Below, piece after piece: positions 1 through 7,754 of a stretch of DNA of 64,000 bases (positions are counted from its first letter, which is position 1; every line of letters begins with the position of its first letter). Where the stretch lies: positions 40,894 through 104,893 of the forward strand of contig JAFRCW010000006.1 of assembly GCA_017404145.1 (NCBI GenBank), written 5' to 3'. The notes beneath the pieces were generated by a model that made no database searches, had not been told where the DNA came from, and worked only from the letters and a program-made list of their open reading frames with translations. Origin of the DNA: Ruminococcus sp. GTDB taxonomy: Bacteria > Bacillota > Clostridia > Oscillospirales > Acutalibacteraceae. A program made the position numbers and the translations under genes.

Positions 1-327
1 AAGTTCGAACTGGTAAAAGACAAGCACGGCTTTGTCATCGGCGGTATGGAAGGCTTACGATATAAAGAATATGAGCTTCAGATGCAGCCCGGTTCCAAGC
101 TGTTCCTCTATACCGACGGCGTTCCCGAGGCGACCAACGCACAAGAAGAGCTGTTCGGCCCCGATCGGATGCTGCAAGCGCTGAACGAGAACACCGACGC
201 TAAACCGGAGAATATCTTGAAGCAGGTCCGCAGCTCTGTCGATCACTTCGTGAAAGACGCGGAACAGTTTGATGATCTGACGATGCTTTGTGTGGAATAT
301 AAAGGAGCGTCAAAAAATGGAGAGTAA
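1..327 (+). CDS. SpoIIE/RsbU-type PP2C serine phosphatase, C-terminal part
   Basis: The reading frame is open from the first base, so only the last 108 residues are visible and the N-terminus lies outside the window. The fragment carries the C-terminal hallmarks of the SpoIIE/RsbU branch of PP2C phosphatases: FLYTDGVPEATN, with the metal-binding Asp-Gly, and FDDLTMLCVEY near the end, with its Asp pair. Family members dephosphorylate anti-anti-sigma factors (RsbV/SpoIIAA type) in partner-switching cascades. Its stop overlaps the start of an RsbW-like ATPase gene, so the two are translationally coupled, which supports that role. No RsbV-like STAS gene is visible; it may lie upstream or elsewhere. 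The sensor domain cannot be judged. Confidence 0.85.
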   Translation, partial: KFELVKDKHGFVIGGMEGLRYKEYELQMQPGSKLFLYTDGVPEATNAQEELFGPDRMLQALNENTDAKPENILKQVRSSVDHFVKDAEQFDDLTMLCVEYKGASKNGE

Positions 328-733
328 ACAAAAAGTCTTAAAAATCGCCGCTGAAGTCGACAAGCTCTCTGACGTACTCCTCTTTGTCGATACCGTGCTG
401 GAAGAGATCGGCTGTCCTTTGAAGGCGCAGATGCAGATCGACGTCGCTTTAGAGGAGCTGTTCGTCAACATCGCGCACTATGCTTATCAAAAGGGCACGG
501 GTGAAGCGGAGATCCGATTAAACGCCACATCCGACACGGTGGAAATCACCCTGATCGACAGCGGCATCCCCTATAATCCGCTCGAAAAGCCCGATCCCGA
601 CGTAACACTGTCCGCAAAAGACAGAGCGATCGGAGGCTTGGGGATCTTTATGTCAAAAAAGCTGATGGATCATATATCCTATGAACACACCGACGGCAAG
701 AATATCCTGACGATCAAAAAGCATTTGAAATAA
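317..733 (+). CDS. RsbW-like ATP-binding protein (anti-sigma factor/serine kinase family)
   Basis: This 138-residue protein has the GHKL/HATPase fold of the RsbW/SpoIIAB family. The N-box helix is ALEELFVNIAHYAY (about residues 47-60), the G1 region is LIDSGIPYNPL and the G2 loop is AIGGLGIFMSKKLMD. Such proteins bind a sigma factor or another effector and phosphorylate an RsbV-type antagonist; the phosphatase encoded just upstream would reverse this. ATG 317 is chosen because AAAGGAG lies 9-14 bases before it and because it overlaps the upstream stop; a longer start at 290 has no ribosome site. No sigma-B-like sigma gene is adjacent, so the real target is unknown and need not be a sigma factor. 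Confidence 0.85.
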   Translation: MESKQKVLKIAAEVDKLSDVLLFVDTVLEEIGCPLKAQMQIDVALEELFVNIAHYAYQKGTGEAEIRLNATSDTVEITLIDSGIPYNPLEKPDPDVTLSAKDRAIGGLGIFMSKKLMDHISYEHTDGKNILTIKKHLK

Positions 734-807
734 AGAATTTTCGCTCCCTGTCCGAATCATATCAAAATATCCAACCCGGATCATCCATAAAAAGGCAAGG
801 TGATAGC

Positions 808-1563
808 ATGCCTGATATCGTTGTACACGCCTCTTTCGGAACAGAGGTTTTAGAGAGAACGGGACTGGATGTTGATCGAAACATTTACAATTTCGGTTTG
901 CTGGGTCCCGACCCGTATTTGTTCTACCGATTTTATCTGCCTCCTTTTCGTCATCGCACAAACCGTTATTCTTCTGTGATGCACCGAGAACGCACGGGAG
1001 ATTATCTTATGGCGCTGGCGCGCCGCGCAAAGGGAAACCGTGATGTGTTCTCCTATCTGGCGGGATTTTTGTGCCATTACGCGCTGGACGCGAACACCCA
1101 CCCGTACATCATCCGCAAAGCGAGAAACAGCGCCGCGATGCATATGGCGATCGAACACAAGCTGGATAATATGAACGGAGGGAGTATCAAAGTTCCCCCG
1201 TTTCTGCCCGAGTCGATGAAAGACGCTGTCGGCGGCGCGATCAAAGAAGTCTACGGCTGGGATGACGCTTGGAAAAAGCTCAGACAGGGTCATCGGGATA
1301 TGACGCCGTTTTTCAAGCTTGTCGAGGATAAAAACGGCAGACTGGATTTTGTCGCGCGCAAGACGCATTCCAAGCTCGCGCTGGTATCCTACCGCAGCAA
1401 GGCGATCGACAATATGGATCTGCGCGGATTTGATCGGCTGTATCGCCGCGCACTGGACGACGCGGTCAGATACATTGAAGCGACTAAAGCGTTTATCAAC
1501 GGTGAAACAGACGAAGCGCAGCTGAGAGCCGTCATCGGCAGCCGCTCTTATATTGACGGATAA
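808..1563 (+). CDS. Zinc-dependent phospholipase C family protein
   Basis: The 251-residue protein matches the zinc-dependent phospholipase C/S1-P1 nuclease-like family seen across Clostridia. Conserved metal-ligand segments are visible: His7 in the N-terminal DIVVHA, the GLLGPDP loop, SVMHRERTG, FLCHYALDANTHPYI near residues 88-102, and HMAIEHKLDN near 110-120. No signal peptide is present, unlike the secreted alpha-toxin-type enzymes, so it is probably an intracellular member of unknown substrate. AAGGTGATAGC precedes ATG 808. It stands alone between the RsbW-like gene and a bidirectional terminator. The family call is firm; phospholipase activity itself is inferred only. Confidence 0.8.
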   Translation: MPDIVVHASFGTEVLERTGLDVDRNIYNFGLLGPDPYLFYRFYLPPFRHRTNRYSSVMHRERTGDYLMALARRAKGNRDVFSYLAGFLCHYALDANTHPYIIRKARNSAAMHMAIEHKLDNMNGGSIKVPPFLPESMKDAVGGAIKEVYGWDDAWKKLRQGHRDMTPFFKLVEDKNGRLDFVARKTHSKLALVSYRSKAIDNMDLRGFDRLYRRALDDAVRYIEATKAFINGETDEAQLRAVIGSRSYIDG

Positions 1564-1569
1564 ATAAAC

Positions 1570-1608
1570 AACCTCTCACACCGATCATTCGGCGCGAGAG
1601 GTTTTTGT
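1570..1608. terminator. Bidirectional intrinsic terminator
   Basis: An 8-bp stem, AACCTCTC paired with GAGAGGTT, is followed by a T-run (GTTTTTGTT). It sits between two convergent genes and can serve both strands. Confidence 0.75.
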
Positions 1609-1624
1609 TATGTGATTATCGTTG

Positions 1625-2020
1625 TTATGATTCGTTCAGCATCCGGTAGAGCGCGTCGGTAAAGTCATGGTAATGCTTCGGGTAGTTGTTGGAACCGTCC
1701 GCAAAGATTTTTCGGCCGCCGTTGACCGTCGCGGTAAAGTGAAACATCGTGCCGTCGAGAACATGCGGAGGATTCTTTCCGGAGAAGCCGTCCCATCTGA
1801 GAACGCCGCATTGGTTTAGAATATCGATCACATCACCGGCGGGTACCGCCGCACGCTTTTGAAGATTGTAGTGATCCTCCTGATTCTCATAGCTCAGCCA
1901 ATACTGCGAAAGCTCCGCCTCGTCGCCGCGGCAAAGGATCTCATAAACCTCCGTGATCCGCATCCCGCTGATTCTGAGTCTGATCTCGCTGAATGAGGTG
2001 ATTTGCTCATGTCGGAACAT
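1625..2020 (-). CDS. Hypothetical protein, 131 aa
   Basis: I do not recognise this protein. It is soluble, with no signal peptide or membrane segment. The N-terminal half (MFRHEQITSFSEIRLRISG) is followed by an acidic helical stretch (about residues 30-60), and the C-terminal half holds HFTATVNGGRKIFADGSNN and ends in a helix. ATG 2020 is chosen because AAAGGAGTG lies just upstream and a sigma-A promoter (TTGATT-17-TATACT) sits 40-65 bases before it; the longer open frame would run through that promoter. It is divergent from the next unrecognised gene, and both have their own promoter. No function can be inferred. Confidence 0.65.
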   Translation of the reverse strand: MFRHEQITSFSEIRLRISGMRITEVYEILCRGDEAELSQYWLSYENQEDHYNLQKRAAVPAGDVIDILNQCGVLRWDGFSGKNPPHVLDGTMFHFTATVNGGRKIFADGSNNYPKHYHDFTDALYRMLNES

Positions 2021-2057
2021 CTTGTTCACTCCTTTGTCTTTGTTGTTCTTCAAAACC

Positions 2058-2086
2058 AGTATAGAGGATGCTTCGCATAAAATCAA
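2058..2086 (-). promoter_or_regulatory. Sigma-A promoter for the 131-aa hypothetical gene
   Basis: On the minus strand TTGATT (2086-2081) and TATACT (2063-2058) are separated by 17 bp, about 40 bases before the start codon. Confidence 0.65.
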
Positions 2087-2126
2087 GTAAAAGCGTTCTG
2101 TCTTTTCACGATATTTTCGTTCCGTA

Positions 2127-2155
2127 TTGACACCGCCTGCGGCAGAGGATATATT
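2127..2155 (+). promoter_or_regulatory. Sigma-A promoter for the 253-aa hypothetical gene
   Basis: TTGACA (2127-2132) and TATATT (2150-2155) are separated by exactly 17 bp. This near-consensus promoter fixes the downstream start: the open frame upstream of it cannot be coding. Confidence 0.8.
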
Positions 2156-2192
2156 AGAAGTAGAAAACCCCGCACAAAAAGAGGTGAGAGAA

Positions 2193-2954
2193 TTGAAACA
2201 GGAACTGATGCTGCGGCAGCTGGACGCGCCCGTTACCGTTAAAAACTTTGTACGCAACGACCCTTTGTGCAACTATGAATTCTATATGGTAGAACTGCTG
2301 AATCGCTCCGCAGAAATGCGCAGGCTTCACCCGCAGGAGTTTCTCTGGCATCAAAGTCAGGCTCACGCGGAGTGCGACGCTTACTCCGGCGACTACGGTA
2401 TCGACTTCAAGCTGATCGCGAGCCAATCGAGTATGAAAGCAACAAGTCTTCTCTCTCCCCGCTATCAGATCGATGAAAACGGATTTATCATAGGGTATGA
2501 AGGCAAGCGAGACAAGCTGAACGTCGAAAATGAGATCACCGTCACCAGAATGCACGCGGCGCTGCGGCAGTTGACGCTTGACGATCTGGAACGTATCCGC
2601 AGCGGCGAGGGCTTACAAACCTATGAAAAGGACGTCAGAATCTTTCTCGAAAAGCTCGAGACCAAAAAGCATCTGCTGTTATTCTATCCCTACGAATATC
2701 GCTTCTCACAAGATCGGCAGCCCGCTGACGGTGTATCTATCCTGACAGCGGCGTTGCAAAAGAGCTTTGTCAGCGCATTTTGTTATCGCAGCAAACATCT
2801 GCCGATGTTTGAGACGTATCTCACCACGATGTATTATGATGATTTTGTCCTGTTCAGGATCACTCAAAACCAACTGCGCCTGATGGATGCGGTGCCGGGT
2901 CGGCTTTGCCCTACCTATGACCATCTGCGGCAGTATGACTGGATCGGAAGATAA
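2193..2954 (+). CDS. Hypothetical protein, 253 aa
   Basis: I do not recognise a named family. The protein is soluble, with no signal peptide. Noticeable segments are WHQSQAHAECDAYSGDYGID (about residues 50-70), a charged middle region (KRDKLNVENEITVTRMHAA), and LLLFYPYEYRF near residue 170. The His/Glu/Asp-rich SQAHAECDAYSGDYGIDFK stretch might be a nuclease-like active site, but this is only a suggestion. TTG 2193 is chosen as start: AAAGAGGTGAG lies a few bases upstream and the promoter at 2127-2155 places transcription start near 2162. ATG 2208 is the alternative. The gene ends 28 bases before glycerate kinase and may be co-transcribed with it. Confidence 0.6.
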   Translation: MKQELMLRQLDAPVTVKNFVRNDPLCNYEFYMVELLNRSAEMRRLHPQEFLWHQSQAHAECDAYSGDYGIDFKLIASQSSMKATSLLSPRYQIDENGFIIGYEGKRDKLNVENEITVTRMHAALRQLTLDDLERIRSGEGLQTYEKDVRIFLEKLETKKHLLLFYPYEYRFSQDRQPADGVSILTAALQKSFVSAFCYRSKHLPMFETYLTTMYYDDFVLFRITQNQLRLMDAVPGRLCPTYDHLRQYDWIGR

Positions 2955-2982
2955 CGCTGTAATGAAAAGACAAGAGGAACAA

Positions 2983-4119
2983 ATGAAACTGATATTTGCC
3001 TCGGACAGCTTCAAGGGAAGTCTTTCCGGTGAAAAAACCGCCGAGCTGCTGACCAAAGCCGCACATGAAGTGTTCGGCGAATGTGAGTGTGTCAGCGTGC
3101 CGACGGCGGACGGCGGCGAAGGTACGGTCGACGCAGTGATCGCCGCGTTAAACGGCAAGAAGGTCAGCGCGGCTGTCCATGATCCGCTGATGAACAGCAT
3201 ACAGGCAGCCTACGGTGTTTCCGGCAGGAAAGCCATCATCGAAACGGCGGCGGCTTCGGGTCTGACGCTGGTGCCGGATTCTTTACGAAATCCGCTGAAC
3301 ACTACCACCTTCGGTACCGGCGAGCTGATCCTCGACGCGCTGAGCCGCGGCTTAAGGGAGCTGTATCTTGCGATCGGCGGATCGGCGACCAACGACGGCG
3401 GTATGGGGTGTATGCGCGCGCTTGGAGCGCGGTTTTTGGATAAAAACGGCAGCGAACTGACAGGCTGCGGAAAGGACTTATTAAGCGTCGCAGCAATTGA
3501 CCTCAGCGGTTTGGACGAGAAGCTGTCGGATACAAGGATCACCGTGCTGTGCGATGTGAGAAATCCCCTGTGCGGCAAGAACGGCGCTACTTATACCTTT
3601 GCCGCACAAAAAGGAGCAACCCCCGACATGCAGGAGCTGCTTGAAAGCGGTATGAAAAACTACCGCGATGTGATAAAAAAACAGTTTGGCGTCAACTGCG
3701 ACAGGATCGAAGGCGCGGGCGCGGCGGGAGGTCTCGGCGCGGCGCTGAAGGTGTTTCTGCACGCCGATTTGCGATCAGGTATTGAAACCGTTTTAGATAT
3801 GATCGGATTTGATGAGCTGCTTCCCGGCGCTGATCTGGTCGTCACCGGCGAAGGCAGAGCCGACAGCCAGTCCTGCTGCGGAAAAGTGATGCAGGGCGTC
3901 GGTCTGCGCGCCAAAGCAAAAGGGATCCCCGTGATCGGACTCTGCGGTTCTCTCGGCGAAGGCGCGGAAGAATTGCTTTGTTACGGTATTACAGAATTGA
4001 TCCCCGTAGCAGATAGCTCTACCCCTCTCGCATATGCGATGGCAAACGCCGAATCCCTCTATTACCAAGCGGCTCTCAATTTGTTCCGCCGGATAATACT
4101 AATCTCAATTAAAAAGTAG
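2983..4119 (+). CDS. glxK: Glycerate kinase (GlxK/GarK family)
   Basis: This 378-residue enzyme phosphorylates D-glycerate (to 2- or 3-phosphoglycerate, which the sequence cannot decide), feeding it into lower glycolysis. Family signatures are present in order: FASDSFKGSLSGEKTAELL at the N-terminus, PTADGGEGTVDA near residues 41-52, GGSATNDGGMGCMRALGA near 130, and VTGEGRADSQSCCGK near 290. ATG 2983 is preceded by AAGAGGA; ATG 2962 has no ribosome site. The body is intact, but the last residues (IILISIKK) and the stop codon lie inside a 133-bp inverted-repeat element, so the original C-terminus was probably replaced by a short foreign tail. Activity is likely kept because the tail follows the conserved core. 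Confidence 0.9.
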   Translation: MKLIFASDSFKGSLSGEKTAELLTKAAHEVFGECECVSVPTADGGEGTVDAVIAALNGKKVSAAVHDPLMNSIQAAYGVSGRKAIIETAAASGLTLVPDSLRNPLNTTTFGTGELILDALSRGLRELYLAIGGSATNDGGMGCMRALGARFLDKNGSELTGCGKDLLSVAAIDLSGLDEKLSDTRITVLCDVRNPLCGKNGATYTFAAQKGATPDMQELLESGMKNYRDVIKKQFGVNCDRIEGAGAAGGLGAALKVFLHADLRSGIETVLDMIGFDELLPGADLVVTGEGRADSQSCCGKVMQGVGLRAKAKGIPVIGLCGSLGEGAEELLCYGITELIPVADSSTPLAYAMANAESLYYQAALNLFRRIILISIKK

Positions 4120-4228
4120 GCTTAGGATGGCGAGAGTCGCAGGCAGGCTGACACCTGTCAAGACAGACAACGCAGTATTGCGGAAATCAGACTGTTAAGA
4201 TTGTCTGCCTTTTATTTGAGATTAGTAT
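4096..4228. mobile_element. MITE-like 133-bp element with terminal inverted repeats
   Basis: Perfect 13-bp ends, ATACTAATCTCAA (4096-4108) and TTGAGATTAGTAT (4216-4228), continue imperfectly for about 26 bp. The interior encodes no protein but holds small hairpins, for example GCGA-GAG-TCGC near 4131 and CGCA-GTAT-TGCG near 4171. It covers the last codons and stop of glycerate kinase. No clear target-site duplication beyond a possible TA is seen. It is either a non-autonomous transposon or a mobile structured RNA element. Confidence 0.6.
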
Positions 4229-4246
4229 AAAAACAAAAAGAAACGA

Positions 4247-4292
4247 AAACCGATAGCAGATACGTTTTTGTATCCGTTATCGGTTTGTTTTT
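4247..4292. terminator. Bidirectional intrinsic terminator
   Basis: AAACCGATA (4247-4255) pairs with TATCGGTTT (4278-4286), with an inner stem AGATAC/GTATCC and a T-run on the plus strand and A-rich flank on the other. It separates convergent glycerate kinase and debranching enzyme genes. Confidence 0.75.
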
Positions 4293-6370
4293 TATCCTGT
4301 TTTCTTCGCTGACAGCACCGCGGTAGTTCTGGCGCCTAAGGTAATGCCGTCATCCTTTAACGGCTTTTCTTCACCGGGCTCCGAAGAGAATCCGTCGGTC
4401 TGAAACGCCAAGTGCCACCGATAGCCGCTTGGGATCACGGGAAGGGTGAATCGGTGCTCCTCCCAGTGCGCGTTCACCGCTACGTAGATGAAAGCGTCTT
4501 CCGGCGTGTTGTAGCGGATATGATCCTCCGCCCAAAGGCTTGCAAAGCACAACCCCGGACCCTGCATATCCAGATCCCACGGTTTGGTGCCGTGAAAAGA
4601 CAGCTCCGGATATCCGGTAGCATTGTAGCCGGTATCGTGATGCAGCGCCATCAGCACCGGATGCGCCCGCCGAAAAGCGATCAGCCGGCGGACATAGTCA
4701 AACAGCTCGCGGTTTTGATCGAGCAGCGACCAGTCCAGCCATGAGATCTCATTATCCTGACAGTAGGCGTTGTTGTTGCCGAACTGGGTGTTTCCGAATT
4801 CATCTCCGGACAGCAACATGGGGATCCCGCGGCTGGTCAGCAGGACTGTCAGCATATTCTTCATCTGACGCAGACGTAAAGCAAGGATTTCCGGATCATC
4901 CGTATCCCCTTCCGCGCCGCAGTTCCAAGAATGGTTGTCGTTGCAGCCGTCGCGGTTGTCTTCGCCGTTTCTCTCGTTATGCTTTTCGTTATAGGACACC
5001 AGATCCCGCAGGGTAAATCCGTCGTGACAGGTGATAAAGTTCACGCAGGCGGCAACGGTTCTTCCCTTATACATATCCGCGGAACCGCCGACCCGCACAT
5101 ACATCTCCGGCGCGCATTCTTCGGCTCCCTTCATAAAGCGGCGGACGCAATCCCGATATCTGCCGTTCCATTCCGCCCAGCGGCCGTACGCCGGGAAAGT
5201 GCCCACCTGATAGAGCCCGCCGGCGTCCCACGCTTCGGCGATCAGCACACAGCTGCCCAGTACCGCGTCGTGAGCAATACTATCCAGCAGCGGCGGATCC
5301 ATCATCGGAGTACCGTTTTTATCCCTCGACAGGATCGACGCCAGATCGAACCGGAATCCGTCAACGTGATAGGCGGACACCCAATACCGCAGACAGTCCA
5401 GCACCACATTCCTTACAATAGCGTTGTTGCAGTTCATGGTGTTGCCGCATCCGCTGAAATTATAGTAATATCCGTCCGGCGTCAGAAGATAGTACGTTCT
5501 GTTATCGATACCGCGGAAAGAGATCGTGGGGCCTTGTTCGTTTCCCTCCGCCGTGTGATTAAAGACGACGTCCAAAATCACCTGAATACCGTTTTGATGC
5601 AGTACCCGGATCATATTCTTTAATTCGTCCGCCTGCATACCGAAAGGCGCGGTAGCGGCGTATCCCGCTTTGGGAGAAAAGAAGTTGACAGTAGAGTATC
5701 CCCAGTAGTTGACCAGATCTCCCTTGCTGTTTTCAAACTCATCAAATTCAAAGATCGGCATCAGCTCAATACAGTTGACGCCCAGCTCCTTCAGATAAGG
5801 GATCTTTTCCACAAGCCCCGCGAAGGTTCCTTTATGCTTGACGCCGCTGGACGGGTGCGCGGTAAAAGAGCGAATATGCATTTCATAGATCACAAGCTCG
5901 TTTTGAGGCAGCTCCAGCGGTTTGTCGCCGTTCCAGTCATAATCCTCCAAAATGACCTGACCGCGATGAGGAAAAGCGTTATCCTCAGGCTTTTGCCGCC
6001 AGACAAGGCGGCCGGAAACTGCATGCGCGTACGGATCCAGCAGCACCTGATTCTTGTCAAAACGAAAGCCCTTTTGAGGATCCCACGGACCGTCAAATCG
6101 AAATCCGTATTCCAGTGTTTCGATATCCAGATCAAAAACAATCATAGAATAGACGTTTCCGACCCTGAATTCATCCGGGAAAGGAATTTCCGCAAAAGGC
6201 TCTGCCTCTCCTTGATGATACAGCACCAGCGTACAGCTTGTCGCGTCACGTGAAAACGCGCTGAAATGAATACCGTTTTCTATCACGCTCGCGCCGAACG
6301 GAAACACGTGTCCCGCTCTGTAATGAATCCCATGCAACTCATGGGTGGGTTCCATATCGATTCTCTTCAT
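4292..6370 (-). CDS. glgX: Glycogen debranching enzyme, GlgX/isoamylase type (GH13)
   Basis: The 692-residue enzyme hydrolyses alpha-1,6 branch points of glycogen or limit dextrins in the cytoplasm. An N-terminal CBM48-like beta domain (about residues 20-120) is followed by the GH13 barrel. Catalytic residues are visible: Asp342 in DGFRFDLAS, Glu379 in LIAEAWDAGG and Asp450 in FITCHDGFTL; region I is DVVFNHTAEG (268-277). The GlgX-type loop NEKHNERNGEDNRDG follows. Length matches the family and there is no signal peptide. ATG 6370 has AAGGAG eight bases upstream; the internal Met6 is less likely. It follows an LRR protein gene by 45 bases on the same strand and is probably co-transcribed from the promoter at 7642-7670. 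Confidence 0.93.
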   Translation of the reverse strand: MKRIDMEPTHELHGIHYRAGHVFPFGASVIENGIHFSAFSRDATSCTLVLYHQGEAEPFAEIPFPDEFRVGNVYSMIVFDLDIETLEYGFRFDGPWDPQKGFRFDKNQVLLDPYAHAVSGRLVWRQKPEDNAFPHRGQVILEDYDWNGDKPLELPQNELVIYEMHIRSFTAHPSSGVKHKGTFAGLVEKIPYLKELGVNCIELMPIFEFDEFENSKGDLVNYWGYSTVNFFSPKAGYAATAPFGMQADELKNMIRVLHQNGIQVILDVVFNHTAEGNEQGPTISFRGIDNRTYYLLTPDGYYYNFSGCGNTMNCNNAIVRNVVLDCLRYWVSAYHVDGFRFDLASILSRDKNGTPMMDPPLLDSIAHDAVLGSCVLIAEAWDAGGLYQVGTFPAYGRWAEWNGRYRDCVRRFMKGAEECAPEMYVRVGGSADMYKGRTVAACVNFITCHDGFTLRDLVSYNEKHNERNGEDNRDGCNDNHSWNCGAEGDTDDPEILALRLRQMKNMLTVLLTSRGIPMLLSGDEFGNTQFGNNNAYCQDNEISWLDWSLLDQNRELFDYVRRLIAFRRAHPVLMALHHDTGYNATGYPELSFHGTKPWDLDMQGPGLCFASLWAEDHIRYNTPEDAFIYVAVNAHWEEHRFTLPVIPSGYRWHLAFQTDGFSSEPGEEKPLKDDGITLGARTTAVLSAKKTG

Positions 6371-6415
6371 AACATTCTCCTTGATAATCGATCATCAAAA
6401 AATGCTTTTTTCGCG

Positions 6416-7606
6416 CTATATGATCTCAAACGGGATATCCGCGTCGGCGGCGTAAAGCTGCGCGTAAGAATCCTCCTCGCCGCGGATGACAAAGCCGTCT
6501 ATCCTGATCGGCGTTTCATCGGGATCATCGCCGCAAAAGCCCAGCGCATATTCTTCAATATACTCAACACTCTTGGGAACGGTAATGCTTTTCAGTTCGA
6601 TACAGCCGTAAAACTGCCACTCTGTGATTTGACGGATCCCCTTGGGGATACAAATACTTTTCAGCGAATCGCACCGAACAAACGCAAAGGATCCGATCTG
6701 TGTGACGCTGTCGGGAAGCTCTATGGCTTTCAAATTTTTACAGCCCGAAAACGCATAAGAGCCGATCTCGGTGATCCTGTCGTGGAGCGTGACGCTCTCA
6801 AGGCTTTCACACCCTTCCAAAAAGCTGTCTCCCAATTTGGTGATCCCTTTCGGGACCGTAAAACTTTTGAGGCTTTTGCATCTGATCATCGCATATGTCC
6901 CGATAGCATTCACACTGTCCGGCAGCGGCAGCGCTTTGAGCTTTTCGCAGCCTGAAAACGCCTGCACGCCGATTGCGGTCAGGTTCTTACTCAGCGTGAT
7001 ATCCCGCAGACTGCTGCAATCACATAACGTATAATCTTCGATCACGGTCACCTTGTCCGGTACTTTGATTTGTTCCAGCTTTTTACAGCCTTTAAAGGCT
7101 TTCGCGCCGATATGATTCACACTGTCCGGAAGTATCGCTTCTTTCAAAGCTATGCAAACCATAAAAGCGCCTTCTCCGATGTCCGTGACTCCGTCGGGAA
7201 CAGCGATCCGCGTCAAAGAGGTACATTCAAAAAAGCAGTTTATGCCGATTCTGTCAATACCCGCGGGAAGCCCGATTGTTTTCAGCTTGAAACAAGCGGA
7301 AAACGCATAGTTCCCGATCTCCTCCAAGCCGTCCGGAAGCGTGATATCGCATAGCTTGAAGCAGTAGGAAAAAGCGCCGTTGCCGATCCTTTTCAGCGTC
7401 GAAGGGAGACGGACGCTTTCAAGCTCTGAACAATCGTGAAACGCATCCTCGCCGATTTCCGTCACACCCTCCGGAATCATCGCTTCTTTGATTTTTTCGT
7501 GTGCGAACGCTCTCTCTCCGATCACGGTCACTCCCTGCGGGATCAAAGCGGCCTCGTCGGCGTCATTGCAGCTTATTAATACGCTGTTTTTGATATCAAA
7601 ATTCAT
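6416..7606 (-). CDS. BspA-type leucine-rich repeat protein
   Basis: This 396-residue protein consists almost wholly of about 14 repeats of 23 residues of the BspA/TpLRR (LRR_5) kind, with the pattern I.LPDSVT.IG..AF.GC..L. There is no signal peptide, membrane anchor or sorting signal, so it is probably cytoplasmic, unlike the surface BspA adhesins. The C-terminus (FVIRGEEDSYAQLYAADAD) is a short cap of the type that often closes such solenoids. AAGGACGG precedes ATG 7606, and a sigma-A promoter lies at 7642-7670. It is the first gene before glgX. Binding partner and role are unknown; related repeats commonly mediate protein binding. Confidence 0.85.
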   Translation of the reverse strand: MNFDIKNSVLISCNDADEAALIPQGVTVIGERAFAHEKIKEAMIPEGVTEIGEDAFHDCSELESVRLPSTLKRIGNGAFSYCFKLCDITLPDGLEEIGNYAFSACFKLKTIGLPAGIDRIGINCFFECTSLTRIAVPDGVTDIGEGAFMVCIALKEAILPDSVNHIGAKAFKGCKKLEQIKVPDKVTVIEDYTLCDCSSLRDITLSKNLTAIGVQAFSGCEKLKALPLPDSVNAIGTYAMIRCKSLKSFTVPKGITKLGDSFLEGCESLESVTLHDRITEIGSYAFSGCKNLKAIELPDSVTQIGSFAFVRCDSLKSICIPKGIRQITEWQFYGCIELKSITVPKSVEYIEEYALGFCGDDPDETPIRIDGFVIRGEEDSYAQLYAADADIPFEII

Positions 7607-7641
7607 CTGTTTTCCGTCCTTTACGGATCCTATATGTTTTA

Positions 7642-7670
7642 TTTATAACATATTGATTCGGGTTATTCAA
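7642..7670 (-). promoter_or_regulatory. Sigma-A promoter for the LRR protein-glgX unit
   Basis: On the minus strand TTGAAT (7670-7665), 17-bp spacer, TATAAA (7647-7642), about 40 bases before the LRR gene start. Confidence 0.65.
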
Positions 7671-7693
7671 TAGATTTCGCGATGATCTTGTTC

Positions 7694-7723
7694 TTGTCAA
7701 AACATATTCTTCTGTGATATACT
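7694..7723 (+). promoter_or_regulatory. Sigma-A promoter for the SNF2 helicase gene
   Basis: TTGTCA (7694-7699) and TATACT (7718-7723) are 18 bp apart, with TGTGA before the -10. It diverges from the LRR gene promoter. Confidence 0.65.
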
Positions 7724-7754
7724 CTGGATAGATTATGAAAAAGGATGTGAGCAT

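Noticed and set aside
850..1368. 172-codon open frame opposite the phospholipase family gene
   Set aside because: It is antisense to a well-supported gene, lacks a ribosome site and has no recognisable domain.
3302..3496. Small minus-strand open frames opposite glycerate kinase
   Set aside because: They are shadows of the high-GC coding strand with no start sites or domains.
4931..5623. 230-codon open frame opposite glgX
   Set aside because: It lies wholly antisense to conserved glgX sequence; its open state follows from glgX codon use.
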